Part shown: positions 16,794-25,906 of the stretch, piece by piece | Position numbering within the stretch: position 1 is the stretch's first letter | How the letters are laid out: the number at the start of each line of letters is the position of its first letter | NCBI GenBank assembly: GCA_021648755.1 | Contig: JAKISG010000010.1 | Location: forward strand, 1 to 64,000 | DNA: 64,000 nt | From: Flavobacteriaceae bacterium | GTDB taxonomy: Bacteria; Bacteroidota; Bacteroidia; Flavobacteriales; Flavobacteriaceae | Reading direction: 5' to 3' | The notes under the pieces: model-generated | Told to the model about the DNA's origin: nothing | Database searches by the model: none | What the model saw: only the letters and a program-made list of their open reading frames with translations | Made by a program: the position numbers and the translations under genes

Positions 16794-17469
16794 AATTATT
16801 AATTACTTATTTATTATTATTTTCTTTTTACCATTTTCATTTGTTGCACAAAACGAAGCAGGTAATTGGTTAATGTATTTTGGAACGAATAAAATAAGTG
16901 AAAAATTTAGTATCCATACTGAATTTCAATACAGAAATCATACTATTGCTAGTATAGATACAGAACAATTATTACTACGAACAGGTTTAAATTACCATCT
17001 TTCTAATAAAGCAATTGCAACTGCTGGTTATGCCTACATACCATCTTATACTTTTGAGTCTGACCAAAAATCTCCAGAAGTAGAAGAACACCGTATATGG
17101 CAACAATTTATTTTAACAAATAAAGTTGGAAAAATAAAATTTGAGCACAGATATCGATTAGAGCAACGTTTTGTAAATAATAATTATAAAAATCGTTTTA
17201 GATATAGAATAATGCTCTTTTTACCATTAAACAAACCTACTATAGAAAAAGGAACTCTATTTTTAGGACTGTATGATGAGGTTTTTATTAATGATAGAAG
17301 TACTTTTTTTGATCGTAATAGACTTTATGGAGGTTTAGGATATCAAGTCCATAAAAATTTAAGTCTGCAAACAGGTGTTTTACATCAACAAGTAAACAAT
17401 TTAGGAAAACTTTATTTGCAATTTGCAGTTATTTTTAATACCGATTTAAGAAAAAATATAAATAAATAA
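16783..17469 (+). CDS. DUF2490 outer-membrane beta-barrel protein
   Basis: A 228-residue exported protein with a signal peptide ending near FSFVAQNEAG. The remainder is amphipathic beta strands with alternating aromatic residues (HTEFQYRNHT, KFEHRYRLEQRFV, GLGYQVHKNLSLQTGVLHQQ), the pattern of the DUF2490 family. It overlaps the SulP gene by 11 bp and precedes nhaB by 10 bp. It could be an outer-membrane channel or scaffold for the transport module; no direct evidence of substrate exists. Confidence 0.75.
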   Translation: MKNKIINYLFIIIFFLPFSFVAQNEAGNWLMYFGTNKISEKFSIHTEFQYRNHTIASIDTEQLLLRTGLNYHLSNKAIATAGYAYIPSYTFESDQKSPEVEEHRIWQQFILTNKVGKIKFEHRYRLEQRFVNNNYKNRFRYRIMLFLPLNKPTIEKGTLFLGLYDEVFINDRSTFFDRNRLYGGLGYQVHKNLSLQTGVLHQQVNNLGKLYLQFAVIFNTDLRKNINK

Positions 17470-17479
17470 AAAATTAATT

Positions 17480-18934
17480 ATGTTAAAAAACTTTTTAGGT
17501 GACAGTCCGTTATGGTATAAATATACCATTCTTGGGTTTCTGCTTTTTAATATTATTGCTTATTTTACTCTAGGTAAGACAATTACTTCGTGGATTATTA
17601 TTGCTGAATTCATATTTACTTTAGCAATGGCATTAAAATGTTACCCATTAATTTCTGGCGGATTACTTGCTATACAAGTTTTAGCATTAAACCTTACAAC
17701 AGCAAAGAATGCATATAATGAAGTATCACAAAATTTAGAAGTAATTCTACTTTTAATGTTTATGGTTGCTGCAATTTATTTTATGAAACCATTATTGATG
17801 TTTGTGTTTAGTAAAATTTTCATTAAAGTAAAATCAAAATTAAAACTATCTTTATTGTTTGTGATTTTATCTGCCGTGTTGTCTGCATTTTTAGATGCAC
17901 TTACTGTAACCGCAGTACTAATAAGTGTTACTGCTGGTTTTTACGGTGTATATCATAAAATACATTCTAGTGATTTAGATCAGGATATACGAAAACAACT
18001 AAGTGAAGAAAATTTAGAACAATTTAGAAGTTTTTTAAGAAGTTTAATTATGCATGGTGTTGTTGGTACTGCATTAGGCGGTGTCATGACTATAGTTGGT
18101 GAACCACAAAATTTATTAATTGGCGAAAAATTAGGCTGGAATTTTATAGACTTCTTTAAACAAATGGACGTTATAACTATTCCTGTTTTCTTTGCAGGCT
18201 TGCTTACAACTATAATCTTGGAGAAATTTAAATTATTTGGTTTTGGTGCAGAGTTACCAGCAGTAGCCAGAAAAATCATTGAAAATTATACTGTTAATGA
18301 AGACGAAAGTCGTACAAAAAAAGAGAAAAATAACTTGATAGTACAAGCAGTTGCAATGGTATTATTGATAATTGGTCTAGCACTACATCTTGCACCTGTT
18401 GGCTTTATAGGTTTAGCACTTATCATATTTCAAACTGCTTTTATGGGGATTACCGATGAGCATCATATAGGTCCTGCTTTTGAAGAAGCATTACCATTTA
18501 CAGCATTATTAGTAGTCTTTTTTGTAATTGTAGCTATGATTCACGATCAACATTTATTTAAACCAGTTATAGAATACGCTTTGGCAATGCATCCGTCTAA
18601 ACAACCAACAATGTTTTATATTGCAAACGGGGTTCTTTCTGCAATAAGTGATAATGTTTTTGTAGCAACAGTTTATATTAACGAAGTACAAGCAGCTTTT
18701 AATGCACAAGAAATTACGCGGGAGCAATATGAAAAATTAGCAATTGCAATAAATACAGGTACAAACTTACCTAGTGTCGCTACACCGAACGGACAAGCAG
18801 CATTTTTGTTTTTATTAACATCATCTTTAGCCCCATTAATTAATCTATCTTATGGTAAAATGGTAAAGATGGCATTTCCATACGCCGTAGTTTTAGGAGG
18901 TGTTGGTTTACTTGGTATAATGTATTTATTATAG
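17480..18934 (+). CDS. nhaB: Na+/H+ antiporter, NhaB type
   Basis: A 484-residue protein with about 12 membrane helices. Features of NhaB include SAFLDALTVTAVLISV, TALGGVMTIVGEPQNLLIGEKLGWNF, the acidic Asp/Asn residues in AISDNVFVATVYINEV, and TGTNLPSVATPNGQAAFLF. It expels Na+ in exchange for protons. It is the last gene of the SulP operon and is followed by a strong terminator. Coupled with a Na+-dependent anion importer it would recycle Na+, a plausible marine arrangement. Confidence 0.9.
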   Translation: MLKNFLGDSPLWYKYTILGFLLFNIIAYFTLGKTITSWIIIAEFIFTLAMALKCYPLISGGLLAIQVLALNLTTAKNAYNEVSQNLEVILLLMFMVAAIYFMKPLLMFVFSKIFIKVKSKLKLSLLFVILSAVLSAFLDALTVTAVLISVTAGFYGVYHKIHSSDLDQDIRKQLSEENLEQFRSFLRSLIMHGVVGTALGGVMTIVGEPQNLLIGEKLGWNFIDFFKQMDVITIPVFFAGLLTTIILEKFKLFGFGAELPAVARKIIENYTVNEDESRTKKEKNNLIVQAVAMVLLIIGLALHLAPVGFIGLALIIFQTAFMGITDEHHIGPAFEEALPFTALLVVFFVIVAMIHDQHLFKPVIEYALAMHPSKQPTMFYIANGVLSAISDNVFVATVYINEVQAAFNAQEITREQYEKLAIAINTGTNLPSVATPNGQAAFLFLLTSSLAPLINLSYGKMVKMAFPYAVVLGGVGLLGIMYLL

Positions 18935-18957
18935 AAATAAAAAATATTTTTTTAACT

Positions 18958-18988
18958 AAAAGTCTAAACATATCGGTTAGACTTTTTT
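18958..18988 (+). terminator. Terminator of the SulP-DUF2490-nhaB operon
   Basis: A perfect 10-bp stem, aaaagtctaa (18958-18967) with ttagactttt (18977-18986), and a 9-base loop. The T run continues to 18988. A/T runs on both sides make it usable also for the convergent porin gene. Confidence 0.75.
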
Positions 18989-19023
18989 ATTAAATTATAT
19001 TTATTTAGAAATTGAATCTAGGT

Positions 19024-20235
19024 TTAAAAATCTAACTGTAAACGCACTTGAAAAATAGATGCATTTCCCTGATTAATTACATTAATAAATATATGATTAA
19101 ATGCAATTTTAGTAACAGGGTTTAAGTACCAATTTACGCCTAAAGTAATATTAGTTTGTTCTCCTCCAAGAATATCTTTACTAGTATAGTCTGAATTAGA
19201 ATAACGCAATGCTGCTTCCCAAGCACCAAGACCTTTATACTCTTTACGTCCAAAATTATTTTTTGGTTTTAATCTATCAAAACCACCATAAGAACTTTTA
19301 TACTTTTTATGTTCACCTGTTAAGAAATAACTTATTTGCGCATAGTAACTTGCAAAATTATACGAAATATTTGCATTTACTTTAGATGTTAAATACTCTG
19401 CTTGTGCGATAAATGGCCCTTGTGTAAAAACGGCTTCTATATTAATTAAATTTACGTGATCTACATCTTCAATAATACCAGTATCTATATATTCTATGCC
19501 ACTTAAATGTGACTCAGGCTTAGATGTTATATTATATTCTCTTATTGCAGAAACTCGATAACTATACCCTAAGCCTAGGTGTAAAAGTTGCTTTTTAATT
19601 ACGTTATTAATAGGTAAGCCAGTTACTCTTCCTGTAAAAACATAACCATCATTTGCTTTTTCATCATTTCCCGTTTTACTATCTGCATTTCTAAAAAGTG
19701 CCGCTTGATAACTAATTCTATTATCCTTAAATTCATTCATTAATAAAACTCCTTGGTTTCGTGTTGGTGCATAATCACTAATTAAAGAACGTTCCATAAA
19801 AGTAAGATACTTACTACTTGTTAACATCTCAAAACGAAAAGGTTCTTTAACATAACCTACTCTAATTGTGCCAATAATAGGAATATTTTTAATACCTAAG
19901 TAAACATCTTTTAAAGCAACGATACCACCTTCAAAAGCTAAATCTAATTTAAATTCTGTATGGTCATAAACCGTACCCGAAAAAAAGAGTCTTGCACGTC
20001 TAATTTCTACGGCACTTGTAGTTTCTAATTCACCAAAACGAAAATCTAAATCATTATCTTGTTGCATAAAAGCATGATCTAACATTAAACGACCGCCAAA
20101 TTTAAATTTTAAACTTTTATCTTTATTTTCTACCTTAAAACCTTTATCCCATTTAAATAAAAACGGATTTTCTTGAGCAGTTAAAATATTTAAATTTAGT
20201 AAAATAATAATAAGTGCAATTTTATTCAATTTCAT
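19024..20235 (-). CDS. Phosphate-selective-type porin (OprO/OprP family)
   Basis: A 403-residue outer-membrane barrel with signal peptide (to NILTAQENPF). The N-terminus KFKFGGRLMLDHAFMQQDND, the conserved IRRARLFFSGTVYDHTEFKLDL and FRVGYVKEPF-like segment (TIRVGYVKEPFRFEML) match OprP/OprO porins. The C-terminus ends in a barrel strand with terminal Phe (QVRLQLDF). The family takes up anions such as phosphate or polyphosphate in Pseudomonas; in Bacteroidota the substrate is usually unknown. It converges with the SulP-nhaB operon; shared anion transport is possible but unproved. Confidence 0.85.
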   Translation of the reverse strand: MKLNKIALIIILLNLNILTAQENPFLFKWDKGFKVENKDKSLKFKFGGRLMLDHAFMQQDNDLDFRFGELETTSAVEIRRARLFFSGTVYDHTEFKLDLAFEGGIVALKDVYLGIKNIPIIGTIRVGYVKEPFRFEMLTSSKYLTFMERSLISDYAPTRNQGVLLMNEFKDNRISYQAALFRNADSKTGNDEKANDGYVFTGRVTGLPINNVIKKQLLHLGLGYSYRVSAIREYNITSKPESHLSGIEYIDTGIIEDVDHVNLINIEAVFTQGPFIAQAEYLTSKVNANISYNFASYYAQISYFLTGEHKKYKSSYGGFDRLKPKNNFGRKEYKGLGAWEAALRYSNSDYTSKDILGGEQTNITLGVNWYLNPVTKIAFNHIFINVINQGNASIFQVRLQLDF

Positions 20236-20381
20236 TTTTTATTATTTATTTTTCTGCGAAAATATTCATTTTATTTTTTATACAAATTTTTTAATGTTAC
20301 CTTAAGGTTAAATAATCATACTGTAAACCTTATGTTTGTTAAAATTATTTAGACCTATTTAATACCTAGACAATTTTTATA

Positions 20382-21278
20382 CTACTTTCGTGGGTGAAAC
20401 TGTTCTATTACTTCCTTTAAAAAACTACGATCAACATGCATGTAAATTTCTGTAGTTGTAATGCTTTGATGACCTAACATTTGTTGTATGGCACGTAAAT
20501 CTGCACCGTTTTCTAACAAATGAGTTGCAAAAGAATGTCTAAAAGTATGCGGACTTACTTTTTTTTCTATTCCAGCCTTTATAACTAAATCTTTAATTAT
20601 CATAAAAATCATATTTCTAGATAGTTGTTTTCCTCGTCGATTTAAAAATAAAGTATCTTCAAATTCTTTTACAGGGTTTATATGATTTCTAATTTCGGAT
20701 ATATATAATAAAATATACTTTTGACTTTGTAAATTAATAGGCACAAATCGTTGTTTGTTTCCTTTACCAATGACTCTAATAAACCCTTCTTCAAAGAATA
20801 AATCAGAAAGCTGTAAGGTAATTAACTCAGTTACACGTAAACCACAACTATATAATATTTCTAAAATAGTGCGATTTCTTTCTCCTTGTGAATGGCTTAA
20901 ATCTATTTGAGCAATGATTAAATCTATTTCTTTTGTTGAGATAGTATCTGGTAATTTTCTGCCAATTCTAGGAGCCTCTATTAATTCTACAGGGTTTAAT
21001 TTACGATAACCTTCAAAAATTAAATAATTAAAAAAACTTTTTAAACCAGAAATTAATCTTGATTGTGATCTTGGATTTAATTTTTTAGATGCAGTGTAAA
21101 TAAACTGTTGTATAGTTTTTTCCATAATTTCAATAGGCGAAATTAGAATATCATTAACTTCCAAATAGTGAATTAGTTTATTTATATCACGCGCATAACT
21201 TTCTATAGAGTTTTGTGATAACCCTCTTTCAATTTTAAGGTATAAAGTATAGTCATTAATTGCATTATTCCATTTCAT
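20382..21278 (-). CDS. xerD: Tyrosine recombinase XerD
   Basis: A 298-residue site-specific recombinase that resolves chromosome dimers at dif. The N-terminal SAM-like domain includes YLKIERGLSQNSIESYARDI. The catalytic domain has Arg in SCGLRVTELITL, the Lys-bearing beta turn VIGKGNKQRFVPI, His and Arg in PHTFRHSFATHLLENG, His in MLGHQSITTTEIYMH and the nucleophilic Tyr in that segment. Flanked by chromosomal housekeeping genes and no attachment sites, so it is chromosomal Xer rather than a phage integrase. XerC and XerD are hard to separate in this phylum. Confidence 0.92.
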   Translation of the reverse strand: MKWNNAINDYTLYLKIERGLSQNSIESYARDINKLIHYLEVNDILISPIEIMEKTIQQFIYTASKKLNPRSQSRLISGLKSFFNYLIFEGYRKLNPVELIEAPRIGRKLPDTISTKEIDLIIAQIDLSHSQGERNRTILEILYSCGLRVTELITLQLSDLFFEEGFIRVIGKGNKQRFVPINLQSQKYILLYISEIRNHINPVKEFEDTLFLNRRGKQLSRNMIFMIIKDLVIKAGIEKKVSPHTFRHSFATHLLENGADLRAIQQMLGHQSITTTEIYMHVDRSFLKEVIEQFHPRK

Positions 21279-21404
21279 ATGTTAAAATTAGTTTTAGTTT
21301 TTGACATCTCAAAAAACGTTTTTTTTATAAAAACTTTATAATGTATCTAAAATTACAAATAAAATTATACTTTTGTGCAAATTAACCCAACAAATTTAAA
21401 AAAA

Positions 21405-21974
21405 ATGATAAAGAAAGTTTTATTAATTTTAGTTCTATTTTTAAGTATTTCTATAAGTGCTCAAACCTATTTTGGTTTTAAAGTAGGTGCAAATTTCGCA
21501 AATTTTTCAGGTGATGTAGAGAACAATGGTATTAAACCGTCTTTTCATGTTGGTGGTGTTGTTGAAGTGCAGATAAACGATTTCTTTTCTGTACAGCCAG
21601 AAGTATTGTTTTCAATGCAAGGTTATCAAGATAAAGATGATGCATTATTAAAATACAATTACCATTATGTAAATGTACCAATTATGGTTAAATATTTTGT
21701 AAATGAAAATTTTAGTATTGATGCTGGACCACAAGTAGGGATGCTTTTAGCTGCAAAAATTAGTACTGGTACTGAAGAGTTAACCGATGTAAAAGACTTA
21801 TCAAATACGTTTGATTATGGTGTTAATCTAGGCGGAAGTTATGAAATGGATAACGGTATGAATATTAATATTAGGTATAATTACGGTTTAGCAAATGTAT
21901 TTGACAATGAAAGTAATGACTTAAAAGCAAATAATACGGTTATTCAAGTTTCTTTAGGCTATAAATTTTATTAA
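21405..21974 (+). CDS. Porin family (PorT-like) outer-membrane beta-barrel protein
   Basis: A 189-residue secreted barrel with signal peptide MIKKVLLILVLFLSISISAQ. The rest is typical outer-membrane beta-barrel (YFGFKVGANFANFSGD, FFSVQPEVLFSMQGY, VNVPIMVKYFV, GVNLGGSYEM, ending VSLGYKFY). A GTG ten codons upstream (21375) is in frame, but it falls on a promoter-like tatacttttg box; the ATG at 21405 starts the signal peptide and is preferred. Small eight-strand barrels of this family are abundant in flavobacteria and generally unassigned. Monocistronic by position. Confidence 0.85.
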   Translation: MIKKVLLILVLFLSISISAQTYFGFKVGANFANFSGDVENNGIKPSFHVGGVVEVQINDFFSVQPEVLFSMQGYQDKDDALLKYNYHYVNVPIMVKYFVNENFSIDAGPQVGMLLAAKISTGTEELTDVKDLSNTFDYGVNLGGSYEMDNGMNINIRYNYGLANVFDNESNDLKANNTVIQVSLGYKFY

Positions 21975-22083
21975 AATTTTATAAGTAAAATACGTTAAGT
22001 GTTTATGACAAATGAGTGCGCAAACATTTAGTAACTTGCTTATGATACTAGTTCTATAAGTAATTTACCTAACAATGCTTATG

Positions 22084-22117
22084 ATTAGTATTGGCTATCG
22101 TTTTAGCTAATACTAAT
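22084..22117. repeat. 13-bp inverted repeat downstream of the barrel gene
   Basis: The arms attagtattggct (22084-22096) and agctaatactaat (22105-22117) pair fully with one G-T wobble around an 8-base loop. There is no T run after it, so it may be an imperfect terminator or an operator for aroQ, whose start is 71 bases on. Confidence 0.45.
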
Positions 22118-22187
22118 TAGTGATGTAGTATAAAAAAGACTTAAAATTTTTCATTTTTTGATGCTTAATATTTCGTAACTTTACCAA

Positions 22188-22625
22188 ATGAAACTAGCAA
22201 TAATAAACGGTCCAAATTTAAATTTACTAGGGAAAAGAGAAACATCTATTTATGGAAATACTAGTTTTGAAAAATATTTTAAGCAACTTCAAAAAGAGTA
22301 CCCTAAAATTGAAATTGTATATTTTCAAAGTAATATAGAAGGCGAAATTATGAATAAATTACATCAAGTTGGTTTTGATTATGATGGCATTATTTTAAAT
22401 GCAGCTGCGTATACACATACCTCTATAGGTATTGGAGATGCGATTAAAGCAATTACAACAGCAGTAATAGAAGTACATATTTCTAATGTAAGGTGTCGTG
22501 AAAAATTTCGTCATAAATCTTTTATAACACCACATTGTAAAGGCTTAATTATGGGGTTTGGTCTAGTAAGTTATAAATTAGCAATTGAAGCGTTTACGAA
22601 AGAAACACTAAAATTTAATCTATAA
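22188..22625 (+). CDS. aroQ: Type II 3-dehydroquinate dehydratase
   Basis: A 145-residue enzyme of the shikimate pathway that dehydrates 3-dehydroquinate. It has the phosphate/active loop GPNLNLLGKRETSIYG with the catalytic Tyr, LNAAAYTHTSIGIGDAI, EVHISNVRCREKFRHKS and a C-terminal GLVSYKLAIEA. First of four tightly spaced genes (aroQ, idi, queD, peroxiredoxin) on one strand. Confidence 0.95.
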   Translation: MKLAIINGPNLNLLGKRETSIYGNTSFEKYFKQLQKEYPKIEIVYFQSNIEGEIMNKLHQVGFDYDGIILNAAAYTHTSIGIGDAIKAITTAVIEVHISNVRCREKFRHKSFITPHCKGLIMGFGLVSYKLAIEAFTKETLKFNL

Positions 22626-22626
22626 A

Positions 22627-23169
22627 ATGTGTTTAGAAGAAGAACAAGTAATATTAGTAAATAGAAACGATAAACAGATTGGCTTAATGTCAAAAATGGA
22701 AGCGCATGAAAAAGCAATTTTACATCGTGCATTTTCGGTATTTATATTTAATGATAAAAAGGAATTACTTTTACAGCAAAGGGCAAGTCACAAATATCAT
22801 TCGCCAAATAAATGGACAAATACATGTTGTAGTCATCAAAGAGAGGGAGAGACCAATATCCAAGCAGGAAAAAGACGTTTGCAAGAAGAGATGGGGTTTT
22901 ATTGTGAACTAAAAGAAGTTTTTAGTTTTATATATAAGGCGCCCTTTGATAACGGGCTAACTGAGCACGAATTAGATCATGTAATGATTGGTTCCTACAA
23001 TGAAAATCCAATAATTAATATAGAAGAAGTAAAAGGTTTTTGTTGGCTTTCTATTGCAGGTGTTAAAGAAGATATAGCTAATAACCCAGATAAATATACG
23101 ATTTGGTTTAAAATAATTCTTGATGCGTATCTTTATCAAATAAAAAAAACTAAAAAATTAAATGTTTAA
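22627..23169 (+). CDS. idi: Isopentenyl-diphosphate delta-isomerase, type I
   Basis: A 180-residue Nudix-fold enzyme interconverting IPP and DMAPP for isoprenoid synthesis. It has the type I Cys motif WTNTCCSHQREGE, the Nudix-like AGKRRLQEEMGF and the metal-binding HELDHVMIGSY. It starts 1 base after the aroQ stop, indicating translational coupling. A type I enzyme is common in marine Bacteroidota. Confidence 0.94.
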   Translation: MCLEEEQVILVNRNDKQIGLMSKMEAHEKAILHRAFSVFIFNDKKELLLQQRASHKYHSPNKWTNTCCSHQREGETNIQAGKRRLQEEMGFYCELKEVFSFIYKAPFDNGLTEHELDHVMIGSYNENPIINIEEVKGFCWLSIAGVKEDIANNPDKYTIWFKIILDAYLYQIKKTKKLNV

Positions 23170-23183
23170 ACAAGAAAAGATAA

Positions 23184-23597
23184 ATGCCAAAAGTAACAAC
23201 ACATAGAAAAGCACACTTCAACGCAGCACATAGATTATATAACAACAAATGGACAGATGCTAAAAACGTAGCAGTATTTGGCAAATGTGCAAACCCTAAT
23301 TACCATGGTCATAATTACGATTTAATAGTTTCGGTTACAGGCGAAATTAATGCAGAAACAGGTTTTGTTATAGATATAAAAATTTTAAAAGAATTAATTA
23401 AAATTGAAATTGAAGATTATTTTGATCATAAAAATTTAAATAAAGAGATCCCTGAATTTAAAACATTAAACCCAACTGCTGAAAATATTTCTATAGTAAT
23501 TTGGAATAAATTACGATTAAAAATGAATACTAAACTAGATTTAAAAATTACTTTGTATGAAACTGCTCGTAATTTTGTAACTTACTCAGGAAAATAA
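23184..23597 (+). CDS. queD: 6-carboxytetrahydropterin synthase
   Basis: A 137-residue member of the PTPS/QueD family, which converts dihydroneopterin triphosphate into 6-carboxytetrahydropterin for queuosine. Zinc ligands are His in FNAAHRLYN and the two His of YHGHNY; the catalytic Cys is in GKCANPN. The C-terminal Glu motif is LYETARNFVTY. The spacing Cys-x3-His-x-His is typical. PTPS activity towards biopterin is an alternative. Confidence 0.9.
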   Translation: MPKVTTHRKAHFNAAHRLYNNKWTDAKNVAVFGKCANPNYHGHNYDLIVSVTGEINAETGFVIDIKILKELIKIEIEDYFDHKNLNKEIPEFKTLNPTAENISIVIWNKLRLKMNTKLDLKITLYETARNFVTYSGK

Positions 23598-23638
23598 CTT
23601 ACTGATATTAAATATATAATGTAAAATAACTAAAAAAT

Positions 23639-24175
23639 ATGCAAAAAACACTATTTAATTTATTACTTTTTCTATTGTTAATAATAGCTACAGTTAATAT
23701 AAATGCACAAAAAACAAAATTAAAAGTTGGCAATAAAATACCAGACTTTACATTACTCAACCAATATGGTGATGAATTTAACTCTAAAGATTATTACGGA
23801 AAACAATCTCTTGTAATCTTTTTTTACCCCAAAGATAACGCACCAATCTGTACTTTACAAGTTATTTCATTTAGAGATAGTTATTCAGAGTTTAGAGAAT
23901 TGAATGCAAAAGTTGTTGGTATAAACCCAGAATACCTAATGAATCACACTGAATTTTCAAAAGCTAATAACTTACAGTATCCGATTCTAGCAGATAAAAA
24001 TAACACAGTGCAAAAACTATTTGGTGTACCATGGTTTTCTGTATCAAAAAGACCCAAAAGATATACTTTTATAGTTAATAAATACGGAGTTATTAAACAC
24101 GTATATTATAATAAAAAAGATGCTGAAAGTCATGTTACAGAAGCCTTAAAGGCGCTACATAAATGCTGTTCTTAA
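23639..24175 (+). CDS. Exported peroxiredoxin (AhpC/TSA, Bcp-like)
   Basis: A 178-residue peroxiredoxin with an N-terminal signal peptide (to VNINAQ), so it acts in the periplasm. The peroxidatic Cys71 lies in FFYPKDNAPICTLQVISFRD, the Bcp subfamily context. The resolving Cys that Bcp proteins usually carry five residues later is Ile76 here. Two adjacent cysteines stand at the C-terminus (HKCCS). It may work as a 1-Cys enzyme or use the terminal pair. Last gene of the aroQ cluster. Confidence 0.88.
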   Translation: MQKTLFNLLLFLLLIIATVNINAQKTKLKVGNKIPDFTLLNQYGDEFNSKDYYGKQSLVIFFYPKDNAPICTLQVISFRDSYSEFRELNAKVVGINPEYLMNHTEFSKANNLQYPILADKNNTVQKLFGVPWFSVSKRPKRYTFIVNKYGVIKHVYYNKKDAESHVTEALKALHKCCS

Positions 24176-24377
24176 GTAAGTAAGCTAATTCTCTTCGAAC
24201 ACCTCTGTCAGAATTAAAAATAAAATTAGTCTTAATCTTTCTGTTCTTAGATGCTAATTACCCAAGTTTTTAAAATAGTATTTTTAGTAGTTATATCTTG
24301 ACTAATGTGTAATTATTTTGTTTGAACGAATTGTAACTAAAGGTATGCAAACCTAAAAGTCAATATTCAGAAACGTT

Positions 24378-25697
24378 TTATCCAAAAATTAAATGGTAAA
24401 TATCGCTACCAAATACGAGAACCATTAAACTCATAATAATTACAAAACCAATAACTTGAGCAATTTCCATAACCCTTTCGGTTGCTGGTCTTCCTGAAAT
24501 CATTTCGTAAAGTAAGAATATAATATGACCGCCATCTAAAGCAGGAATAGGTAAGAGATTTAAAAACGCTAGCCAAACAGAAAACATAGCAGTAAATTTC
24601 CAAATAAATAACCAATCCCATGATTGAGGCATCATAGAAACGATACCTATTGGACCTTTTACATGTTTATACCCTTTCGTTTTTTTATTAAAAATTAACT
24701 TAAATTGTCTTACTTGTTTTATCAAAATAGCCACTGTTTGAGACAAGCCCTTAGGAATTGATTGTGCAAATGAATATTCATCCGTAGTAATAAAGCTTTT
24801 ATAGGTAGCCAAATCACGCACTATTCCTATTCTAGAACTATCAGGCACAAAAACATTTAAATTAATAATTTGGTTATTTCTATTTATAGTTAGATGCAAA
24901 CTATCATTTTTAGTTTTTTGAATACTTGCAACTAAATCATCCCAATATTTTACAGGCTTACTATTAACCATCGTTATTAAATCTCCTTTTTGAATATTTG
25001 CAATACTTGCTTGTGAATTTGGAGTTACCGATTCAATAACAGGAGGAAAAGCAGGAGCAATAAAATTTTTACCTTGACTTTCTAAAACTAATTTTTTAAC
25101 CTCATCTTTTAATTCAAAAGAAACATTTTTACCATTTCTAAGAACAGTCATTTTATCACCTAACAAAATGTCAAAAGGTAAATGGTCAAACTTTTTTATT
25201 TTTTTACCATCAACCGAAATAATCTTATCTCCTTTTTTAAGACCTAATTTTTCACCAATTTCATCTACATAAATACCATATTTAAGTTTACTGTTATCTA
25301 TATAAGTGTCGCCTTTTGTTACTAATAATGCACTATAAATAAACCAAGCTAAAAAGAAATTTACAGTAACACCACCAATCATAATAATAAAGCGCTGCCA
25401 TGCAGGTTTTGAACGAAACTCCCATGGTTTTGGCGGTAATTTTAGTTGCTCCTTATCCATGCTTTCATCAATCATGCCTGCTATTTTTACATAACCACCA
25501 AAAGGAATCCAGCCAATGCCATAAACAGTATCGCCAATTTTCTTTTTAAATAAAGAAAACTTATAATCAAAAAATAAATAAAATTTTTCAACTTTAGTTT
25601 TAAATAATTTTGCAGGTATAAAGTGTCCTAATTCATGAAGAATTACTAAGATTGATATAATTAGTACGAATTGCGTAATTTGGATAAATACAGTCAT
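24378..25697 (-). CDS. rseP: RIP metalloprotease, site-2 protease family
   Basis: A 439-residue intramembrane zinc protease of family M50. The zinc motif is ILHELGHFIPAK close to the N-terminus, and the third ligand is in LLPIPALDGGHI near the C-terminus. Between them are two PDZ domains (YVDEIGEKLGLKKGDKIISVDG and ANIQKGDLITMVNSKPV). It cleaves membrane-bound anti-sigma factors after a first cut. An upstream in-frame ATG at 25766 would add 23 unusual residues; the start at 25697 (MTVFIQITQF) puts the first helix where the family has it. Confidence 0.93.
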   Translation of the reverse strand: MTVFIQITQFVLIISILVILHELGHFIPAKLFKTKVEKFYLFFDYKFSLFKKKIGDTVYGIGWIPFGGYVKIAGMIDESMDKEQLKLPPKPWEFRSKPAWQRFIIMIGGVTVNFFLAWFIYSALLVTKGDTYIDNSKLKYGIYVDEIGEKLGLKKGDKIISVDGKKIKKFDHLPFDILLGDKMTVLRNGKNVSFELKDEVKKLVLESQGKNFIAPAFPPVIESVTPNSQASIANIQKGDLITMVNSKPVKYWDDLVASIQKTKNDSLHLTINRNNQIINLNVFVPDSSRIGIVRDLATYKSFITTDEYSFAQSIPKGLSQTVAILIKQVRQFKLIFNKKTKGYKHVKGPIGIVSMMPQSWDWLFIWKFTAMFSVWLAFLNLLPIPALDGGHIIFLLYEMISGRPATERVMEIAQVIGFVIIMSLMVLVFGSDIYHLIFG

Positions 25698-25906
25698 TGT
25701 AGTAAAATTAATATAAAAACGCACAAAAGTAAAACTTTTAGTTAGGTAAAAAAAATTCAAACGCACTTTATAAAGGACAAGACAAATAAAAGAGATATAA
25801 AAAACATATTATTATGAAAAAATTTGATATATTTTTTTTTAATGCGTTTACTCTAGTTTTTATATTATAATTATATATTATATTCGCACATTAAATTACA
25901 AGTCTA

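Noticed and set aside
20382..21278. Phage or island integrase
   Set aside because: The sequence is XerD-like, the neighbours are housekeeping genes, and no tRNA or flanking direct repeat was found.
21375..21404. GTG-extended start of the outer-membrane barrel protein
   Set aside because: It lies on a TATACTTTTG promoter box and would place ten polar residues before the signal peptide.
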